NCBI GenBank assembly: GCA_041690635.1
Contig: JAWLGZ010000002.1
Coordinates: 434,001-498,000, forward strand
DNA length: 64,000 bases
Direction: 5' to 3'
From: JAWLGZ01 sp041690635
GTDB taxonomy: Bacteria > Pseudomonadota > Gammaproteobacteria > Thiohalomonadales > Thiohalomonadaceae
Below the pieces are notes generated by a model that was not told where the DNA came from, ran no database searches, and saw nothing but the letters and a program-made list of their open reading frames with translations. Below, piece after piece: positions 58,667 to 64,000 of the stretch (positions within the stretch are counted from its first letter, which is position 1; each line of letters opens with the position of its first letter). The position numbers and the translations under genes were made by a program.

Positions 58667-58695
58667 TTGTCCACCATGGCGGTATGTCGTATAGT
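58667..58695 (+). promoter_or_regulatory. Candidate promoter of the Cache-GGDEF gene
   Basis: TTGTCC and TATAGT are exactly 17 bases apart. It would give a leader of about 150 bases before the ATG at 58850. The leader did not match a cyclic di-GMP riboswitch on reading. Confidence 0.55.
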
Positions 58696-58849
58696 TCGAC
58701 GGTCCAGGCTTTTGCCCAGACAGCCGGTGGATAGCTACGGGAAGCCCGGTTCGTCGCAGCGGCCCTCCCGCGATGACTTCAAGGACTGAACACCAGCCGG
58801 GCTCCTCCCGGCAAAGCGTCATGTCGGATTCCCGACAGGTCATAACACC

Positions 58850-60349
58850 ATGAAGCACAACAACAAGCTCTACTACGTGGTCGCATTGACCACTCTCCTG
58901 ATGACGGGGTTTCTCGCCACCACCTTCATCAGCTATTTCGTCGCGCGTGACTCCCTCTCCCGGCAACTCACCGATGAATCACTGCCGCTGACCAGCGACA
59001 ACATCTATTCGGAGATCCAGCGGGACCTCCTCAGCCCGGTGCTGATCTCCTCACTGATGGCACGCGACACCTTCGTGCGTGACTGGGTGCTGAGCGGCGA
59101 ACACGAACCGGACCAGATCAGAAACTATCTTCAGGAGATCCAACAGAAGTACGCCACCATTACCGCGTTTTTCATCTCCGAAAAAACCCTGCGCTACTAC
59201 CACCCGGACGGGGTCATCAAGACGCTGGTCGAAAACGATCCGGCAGACGACTGGTATTTCCGCGTACGCAAGCTCAATGCCCCCTACGATATCAATGTCG
59301 ACACCGACACCGCCGATCGAAGCCGCATGAATATCTTCATCAATCACCGGGTACTTGATTACGAGGGCAAGTTCATCGGCGTGACCGGCGTAGGCCTGTC
59401 GGTGGACTCTGTTGCCCGTCTGGTCGAGAGCTATCAGCGGCGCTACGGACGCAACATCTACTTCATTGACCGGGAAGGAAGCGTCACGCTGCACGGCAGC
59501 GGTTTCAACGGTCTCAGGCGCATTCAGGAGCACCCCGGCCTGGCACAACGCGCGCTGCACATCCTGACCAGTCCCAGTACATCGACAAGCTACGAGCGAG
59601 CGGATGGCACCACGGTTTATGTGAACAGCCGCCTCGTACCGGAATTCGACTGGCTGCTACTGGTCGAGCAGGAGAGCGCACCCGGGAGTTCACGGCTGCA
59701 GACGAGTCTGTTTATCAACATTGTCGTGTCGCTCGGCGTTACCATCCTGGTCATGTTTGCGGCCTACTTCACCATCAGCGGCTACCAGCGCCGACTGGAG
59801 CAGATGGCCACCACCGACAAGCTCACCGGTGTTGCCAACCGCCAGGCCTTTGATATCGTCTACGAGCATGTCATCCGCAGCATGAAGCGCCTGCCCAGAC
59901 CGATCAGCGTCGCCCTGCTGGATATCGATCACTTCAAGGATATCAACGACACCTACGGCCACAACGGGGGTGACGAAGTCATCAAACAGGTGGCTGACGT
60001 GATCCGCCGGCACGTCCGTGATTCCGATACGGTCTGCCGCTGGGGTGGAGAGGAATTTCTGATCCTGTTCGATGACTGCCCGCTCGGCAAGGCACTGGAA
60101 TGTGCCGAGGCGATCCGGCGAGCCATCAAGGAACAGTCCGTCCGCTACGGCCGTGAGAAAATCAGCGTCACCACGAGTGTGGGCGTGGCCCAGTTACACC
60201 CCAACCAATCGCCCGCCTCGCTGATCGGACGTGCCGACGCGGCGCTCTACCTGGCCAAGAACTCAGGCCGAGATCAGGCTCGGACCGATGATGAGTTGGA
60301 ACCCGGCAGAGATCACAAGGACGGTAACAGGCACAGCAGCGCCGCCTGA
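58850..60349 (+). CDS. Cache-domain diguanylate cyclase (GGDEF)
   Basis: A 499-residue membrane sensor. TM1 (VVALTTLLMTGFLATTFISY) and TM2 (LFINIVVSLGVTILVMFAAY, about 285-308) enclose a periplasmic double-Cache-like domain (YATITAFFISEKTLRYYHPD, WYFRVRKLNAPYDINVDTD, GKFIGVTGVGLSVDSVARL). The cytoplasmic GGDEF domain begins DKLTGVANRQAFD and has the active loop RWGGEEF near residue 400, with an RDSD I-site five residues before it. It should make cyclic di-GMP in response to a small periplasmic ligand, perhaps an organic acid as in many Cache domains. Confidence 0.94.
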   Translation: MKHNNKLYYVVALTTLLMTGFLATTFISYFVARDSLSRQLTDESLPLTSDNIYSEIQRDLLSPVLISSLMARDTFVRDWVLSGEHEPDQIRNYLQEIQQKYATITAFFISEKTLRYYHPDGVIKTLVENDPADDWYFRVRKLNAPYDINVDTDTADRSRMNIFINHRVLDYEGKFIGVTGVGLSVDSVARLVESYQRRYGRNIYFIDREGSVTLHGSGFNGLRRIQEHPGLAQRALHILTSPSTSTSYERADGTTVYVNSRLVPEFDWLLLVEQESAPGSSRLQTSLFINIVVSLGVTILVMFAAYFTISGYQRRLEQMATTDKLTGVANRQAFDIVYEHVIRSMKRLPRPISVALLDIDHFKDINDTYGHNGGDEVIKQVADVIRRHVRDSDTVCRWGGEEFLILFDDCPLGKALECAEAIRRAIKEQSVRYGREKISVTTSVGVAQLHPNQSPASLIGRADAALYLAKNSGRDQARTDDELEPGRDHKDGNRHSSAA

Positions 60350-60351
60350 AA

Positions 60352-60603
60352 TCAGAAGTGATAGCGCGCGCGTAGCTCTACCCGCCAGTCGCTCTGACGT
60401 TCACCGAAATCGGTATCGCGTCCCCCCGCAAGCAGGGCAAGGCGACCTCTCAATTCGAGATCGGTAATGCCCGTATAGATCACCTCGGGGATGAACGAGG
60501 CGCCCCCCTGCTCAATGGTGAAATCGACACCCCGTATCGCCAGCACCTCCACCTCTCCGGCGCGGTAACTCTTCTGTAGTCCTTGAGCAACGACAAGACT
60601 CAT
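60352..60603 (-). pseudogene. Deletion chimera: ABC-transporter ATPase start joined to a beta-barrel tail
   Basis: The first half (MSLVVAQGLQKSYRAGEVEV, LAIRGVDFTIEQGG) matches the N-terminus of LolD-like ABC ATPases. It stops before the Walker A motif and continues as ASFIPEVIYTGITDLELRGR, ending WRVELRARYHF with a terminal Phe, the hallmark of outer-membrane beta-barrels. The frame is open for 83 codons. It looks like the in-frame scar of a deletion that joined two genes; it is not a functional ATPase. Confidence 0.6.
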
Positions 60604-60615
60604 TGGCAATTAATC

Positions 60616-60915
60616 TCAGAAGCGCCCGCACAGCGGTCCGGTCTTGCCGGCAAGCACGCCGGTGATATCCGGATGCGCCTTCAGCTTGGCGACAATCTCG
60701 CTGTATACAGCATCCGGGGTGTTCCTGGCGAAGGTCACATCCACAAAGCCCTTCGGGCTGACGCGATAGGAGGTGAAATCATCCGCCTCCTCATCGAACA
60801 GAACGACCGCAACCGCCTCGTTCGCTTTCGACTCGGCATCCGCCGCCCATGCGCCAGGCACCAGGAGCACCATGTTGACCCATGCGGCAAATCCCAATAC
60901 CCCTATTATTTTCAT
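60616..60915 (-). CDS. Small secreted protein of unknown function
   Basis: A 99-residue protein with a signal peptide (MKIIGVLGFAAWVNMVLLVP, cleavage near AWAAD). The mature domain contains EAVAVVLFDEEADDFTSYRV, SPKGFVDVTFARNTPDAVYS and EIVAKLKAHPDITGVLAGKT. It ends GPLCGRF with a single Cys. No named family is recognised. AGAGGAA precedes ATG 60915. A longer frame to 61083 is rejected because the signal peptide begins at the ATG. Confidence 0.72.
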   Translation of the reverse strand: MKIIGVLGFAAWVNMVLLVPGAWAADAESKANEAVAVVLFDEEADDFTSYRVSPKGFVDVTFARNTPDAVYSEIVAKLKAHPDITGVLAGKTGPLCGRF

Positions 60916-61234
60916 TGCTTCCTCTCCTGTTGCGGACACGCGCTCCGCGTGGAGCACACCTTGTAAGTGCCTTATAGCATTCGCGGCCAGACCATAACAG
61001 ATGACATACCTCGGCAGCGGGGAAAACAGCTCCCCATCACCGAGCCTCCTCACTTCCAAATGCAAATGCGAAGGCGATTGCAAAAAGGAGAAGCCCGCCT
61101 GTCCGCACCCTGAACGGGAGGACTAGAATCGGACCGCTGAGCCGCCATGGTGCCGTAGACGAACGGCAGGCCGTGGCGTCGTTTTGATTCCTTGTGTCTT
61201 GTCCCTTTCCTCACCACCCCACGGAGGCTTCGCC
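60916..61234. other. Divergent intergenic region before the second chemoreceptor
   Basis: No gene is supported in these 319 bases, which lie between a minus-strand secreted protein gene and the plus-strand chemoreceptor. Promoters for both are expected, but I see no convincing sigma-70 or flagellar sigma-28 sites. Confidence 0.4.
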
Positions 61235-62836
61235 GTGAAGGCGCTGACCAAGAATCTTTCCATTCGGCGCATCAGTTACGCGGTCGTGGTGCTGGTTCTG
61301 CTCGCCTTTCTCGGGCTCTTCATGCTGGTCTACTCAGGGCTCAAGGATATCGAGCGCACCTATCACCAGAGCGCACAGGCGGGCCAGGTGCAATCGACCC
61401 TGCAGCGACTGATTGGGGCCGGACTCCTCCATAACAGTGCCAGGGGTGTCCGTTTCACCAACCCCACCGACGACCGTGCACTTCAGACCATGGGCGAGGC
61501 ACTGGAGGAAGCAAGGAAGCAGATTCATCTCCTTCGGCAGCATGGGCCGGCAATCTTCACCTCCGTACAGGCCCAATGGACCGCCTTCGAACAGGCGGCT
61601 GGCAAGGTGCAGACGTCAGCCAAAGCCGGCCCGATGCCGCAGACGCTCATGGGCCAGATGCTGGCCGCCTGGCGCGATCTGAAGTTTCCGCTTGAGGAGC
61701 GGCTGACCCAACTCGACGCAGAGATCCTTTCCATCACGCACGAGTTCGAAACCCAGATGGCGCAGATCATCAGCCGCATCGTCATGGCAGTATTGGTCGC
61801 TGCCATAGTGATTACCGCCCTGTTCCTCTTCTCCTGTCTGCGGGCGCTCTCCGCCTTCAGCCAGATGGAGGAGATGATGAACGATGTCGCCCAGGGCGAG
61901 GGCGATCTGACCCGGCGGCTGGACGAAGAGGGAAATCATGAAATGGCCCGCATGGGGGCCGCCTTCAACCTGTTCGCGGCAAAGGTTCAGTCCATGGTGC
62001 AGCAGGTCACGCGCTCCATCGAGCAGCTCAGTACCGCCGCGGAGCAGATGTCGAATATAACCGACGAGATCAACCGCGAGATCCATCAGCAGCAGTCCGA
62101 GACCGATCAGGTGGCCACGGCCATGAACGAGATGACCGCCACCGTCCAGGAGGTTGCCAAACACGCCTCCGGTGCGGCCGAGGCGGCCCGGCTGGCCGAC
62201 CAGCAGTCGGCGGAGGGGAAGGAAAAGACCGAGCAGACACAAGCCGCGATGGCCGCGCTCGCCGACGAGATCGAAAACGCCGCCGGGGTGATCCACACCC
62301 TGGAGCAGGAGAGTGTTCAGATCGGCAGCGTGCTCGACGTGATCCGGGACATTGCCGAACAGACCAACCTGCTGGCACTGAATGCCGCCATCGAGGCTGC
62401 CCGTGCCGGCGAGCAGGGCCGCGGCTTCGCCGTGGTAGCCGATGAAGTCCGCACCCTCGCCTCACGTACCCAGACATCCACGCGCGAGATCGAAACCATG
62501 ATCGAGCGTTTGCAGGCGGGCGCCGTCGGTGCGGTGAAGGCGATGGAGGCGGGACAGTTGCGCGCCAAGGCGGGTGTCGAGCAGGCCGCGCTGGCCGGTA
62601 CCGCACTGAAGACCATCCATCAGTCGGTGGGCAGCATCAGCGACATGAACCTTCAGATCGCCAGCGCCGCAGAGGAACAGAGCACTGTGGCGGAGGAGAT
62701 CAACCGCAACATCACCACCATCACCCAGTCGCTCGACAGTATCGCCCAGGGCACCCAGCAAACCGCGGCCGCCGGCGACGAACTGGCGCGTCTCGCCACC
62801 GAACTGCAACGCATGGTCGGGCATTTCAAGGTGTAG
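61235..62836 (+). CDS. Methyl-accepting chemotaxis protein
   Basis: A 533-residue chemoreceptor. TM1 (RISYAVVVLVLLAFLGLFML) and TM2 (IVMAVLVAAIVITALFLFSC) enclose a short periplasmic four-helix-like domain of about 145 residues. A HAMP linker (MNDVAQGEGDLTRRLDEEGN) and the coiled coil follow, with tip IAEQTNLLALNAAIEAARAG, then GRGFAVVADEVRTLASRTQ. GTG 61235 has GGAGG nine bases upstream and begins directly before TM1; an ATG at 61184 lacks this. The sequence differs clearly from the first chemoreceptor. No che gene is adjacent. Confidence 0.94.
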   Translation: MKALTKNLSIRRISYAVVVLVLLAFLGLFMLVYSGLKDIERTYHQSAQAGQVQSTLQRLIGAGLLHNSARGVRFTNPTDDRALQTMGEALEEARKQIHLLRQHGPAIFTSVQAQWTAFEQAAGKVQTSAKAGPMPQTLMGQMLAAWRDLKFPLEERLTQLDAEILSITHEFETQMAQIISRIVMAVLVAAIVITALFLFSCLRALSAFSQMEEMMNDVAQGEGDLTRRLDEEGNHEMARMGAAFNLFAAKVQSMVQQVTRSIEQLSTAAEQMSNITDEINREIHQQQSETDQVATAMNEMTATVQEVAKHASGAAEAARLADQQSAEGKEKTEQTQAAMAALADEIENAAGVIHTLEQESVQIGSVLDVIRDIAEQTNLLALNAAIEAARAGEQGRGFAVVADEVRTLASRTQTSTREIETMIERLQAGAVGAVKAMEAGQLRAKAGVEQAALAGTALKTIHQSVGSISDMNLQIASAAEEQSTVAEEINRNITTITQSLDSIAQGTQQTAAAGDELARLATELQRMVGHFKV

Positions 62837-62889
62837 CCATCGGCAATGCCGTACCGTGACTGACCACGGTTGCACCGGCCACAAGCTAC

Positions 62890-63396
62890 TCAGAGGTTTC
62901 TGCTGTCATACGCCCAGTTCAGCAGCGCCTGCCGCTGCCGCGCGCGGCAGCCCAGTTCGCCACGCATGCAGTGCTTCCTGACCTGCGCGACGTGGCGCGT
63001 CATCGCCTTCCACCGCTTGACCTGACGCTCGTCATCCGGGCAGCGCCGGCCCATGTAGTACCGGCAATACCACTGAAACCACCCGCGCGGGTCCTCGTGA
63101 TAGATCCAGCCCTTCGCCCGCCAGACCGACAGGGGCTGCGATGCGTTGGTGCGGAAATAATTTAACTCGGGCACATGGCGCTCGTGACAGAGTTTCGCCC
63201 GCGCAAACCAGGAGGCCGGAAACTCATCCCGGCAGTCGGTCATGTATCGGCCCCCGAATACGCCCATGGTCAGCATCTGCTTTGGCGTCAGGGCAGGTTT
63301 GAACTCCGGGTGAAAATTCCTGCCGACCGGCTCGACCAGTTGGTACTCGTAGCCCTGCTGCATGAGATCGTTGACCACCACCCGTTGTCGCTTCAT
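62890..63396 (-). CDS. Conserved protein of unknown function
   Basis: A 168-residue soluble protein with a strongly patterned, aromatic-rich sequence: YEYQLVEPVGRNFHPEFKPA, LTPKQMLTMGVFGGRYMTDC, NYFRTNASQPLSVWRAKGWI, DPRGWFQWYCRYYMGRRCPD and RQRQALLNWAYDSRNL. From memory it resembles an uncharacterised family shared by bacteria, algae and fungi; I cannot name a function. Many Trp/Tyr/Cys positions suggest a compact enzyme. ATG 63396 begins the conserved part; the frame to 63570 covers the signal peptide region of the divergent ligase gene and is rejected. Confidence 0.75.
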   Translation of the reverse strand: MKRQRVVVNDLMQQGYEYQLVEPVGRNFHPEFKPALTPKQMLTMGVFGGRYMTDCRDEFPASWFARAKLCHERHVPELNYFRTNASQPLSVWRAKGWIYHEDPRGWFQWYCRYYMGRRCPDDERQVKRWKAMTRHVAQVRKHCMRGELGCRARQRQALLNWAYDSRNL

Positions 63397-63465
63397 CACA
63401 CCCGCCTCGCCGTTGTCCTGTTTCAAACCTGTTAGGCTGCACCAAACGCACACCGGTGTATTCCA

Positions 63466-64000
63466 ATGATGGCCCGTTTGCCGCCGCTCATCCTGCTTTT
63501 GCATGTGCTTCTGCTGCTGCCACTGCCCCTCGCCGCAGCGCCGCCTGCGTCCCTGTTGCTCGCCACCCACTGGGACGGGGGTGATCCGACCGGCTGGTGG
63601 ATGAGCGAGAAGCTCGACGGTATCCGCGGCTACTGGGATGGCGAGCAGATGTGGACGCGCGGCGGCAAGGCCGTGGTCCTGCCCGAAACGTTGCGACTAC
63701 AACTACCGCCGTTCGCCCTCGACGGTGAACTGTGGGCCGGCCACGACCGCTTTGGCCACGTGCAGGAGACCGTGCTCGATGCCGAACCGGGGCCAGGGTG
63801 GGCACACATTCGATATCACGTGTTCGACCTGCCGGAGGAACCAGGGCTGTTCCCGGACAGGCTGCTTCGCCTGCAACGGTGGCTGAAACTCCGCGCAGTC
63901 CAACAGGTGGAAGTCATCCCGCAGCAGCGCTGCCTCAGCGAGACGCACCTGCAGCAGTTCCTCGCCGGGATCGAAGCGGCCGGCGGCGAAGGGGTGATGC
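63466..64000 (+). CDS. Secreted ATP-dependent DNA ligase, 5' part (cut by window end)
   Basis: The first 178 codons of a short ATP-dependent ligase of the LigE/periplasmic type. A signal peptide (LPPLILLLHVLLLLPLPLAA) precedes the adenylation domain. Motif I is WWMSEKLDGIRGYWDGEQMW, where K of KLDG is the AMP-carrying Lys. Motif III is seen in PPFALDGELWAGHDRFG. VIPQQRCLSE and GIEAAGGEGVM lead toward motif IV. The gene continues beyond 64000. Export suggests a role with extracellular or imported DNA, for example competence; this is known only in part for the family. Confidence 0.88.
   Translation, partial: MMARLPPLILLLHVLLLLPLPLAAAPPASLLLATHWDGGDPTGWWMSEKLDGIRGYWDGEQMWTRGGKAVVLPETLRLQLPPFALDGELWAGHDRFGHVQETVLDAEPGPGWAHIRYHVFDLPEEPGLFPDRLLRLQRWLKLRAVQQVEVIPQQRCLSETHLQQFLAGIEAAGGEGVM

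Noticed and set aside
58696..58849. Possible cyclic di-GMP riboswitch before the Cache-GGDEF gene
   Set aside because: The leader lacks the conserved GEMM core on reading; only the promoter hexamers are supported.
60352..60603. Functional ABC transporter ATPase
   Set aside because: The frame ends before any Walker A, signature or Walker B motif.

Overview
The window is GC-rich chromosomal DNA from a gammaproteobacterium, probably a Chromatiales/Ectothiorhodospiraceae-like environmental lineage. The placement rests on gammaproteobacterial synteny (ffh next to ypjD and yfjD, rpsP-rimM-trmD-rplS, xerD near dsbC), a heterotetrameric E1alpha/E1beta pyruvate dehydrogenase, a TAXI-type TRAP transporter and many cyclic-di-GMP proteins. 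This is inference from gene content; no rRNA or tRNA gene was recognised.

Left part (1-18.4 kb) is accessory and decaying. It has a broken RCC1-repeat gene, pieces of IS4- and IS3-family transposases, and two REP-associated tyrosine transposases (RAYTs) with a spray of derived repeats built around the core GGGGTCAGAGTAAA. Between these lie single functional genes: a chemoreceptor, a diguanylate cyclase, a lipoprotein plus VOC-protein pair divergent from a TetR regulator, a cupin, an SRPBCC protein, a DUF4034/TPR protein, a YecA-like protein and a PAP2 phosphatase. An AT-richer stretch of unknown genes and two overlapping toxin-antitoxin pairs close this part.

Middle part (18.4-39 kb). A pyruvate dehydrogenase operon (pdhA-pdhB and one polypeptide joining E2 and E3) is followed by fumC, small conserved genes, a SAM methyltransferase, pyrC and rnt. 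Next comes a compact seven-gene minus-strand signalling operon (35613 to 28905): response regulator, truncated histidine kinase, REC-HD-GYP protein, response regulator, MglA-like GTPase, histidine kinase, and a PilB/GspE-type motor ATPase with a receiver domain at its N-terminus. It is the best candidate in the window for an undescribed system. After it come grxD, heptamer repeats and an N-acetylglutaminylglutamine amidotransferase gene.

Right part (39-64 kb) is mostly core. It holds a BON lipoprotein, hydantoinase B, a 346-bp MITE-like element, a CnoX/YbbN-like thioredoxin, dsbC, yajQ, xerD, ogt, a TPR protein, the rpsP-rimM-trmD-rplS operon, ffh, a metallo-beta-lactamase phosphodiesterase, ypjD and yfjD. 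After these come FHA and PilZ proteins, a TAXI-TRAP transporter pair, a Cache-GGDEF cyclase, a second chemoreceptor, a conserved unknown protein and the start of a secreted ATP-dependent DNA ligase that runs off the window.

Across the window, cyclic-di-GMP signalling is prominent (two GGDEF, one HD-GYP, one PilZ, one MshEN-like domain). The left half also shows repeated capture of gene tails beside mobile repeats: the tail of the E2-E3 gene appears at three loci and the tail of the amidotransferase gene at two.
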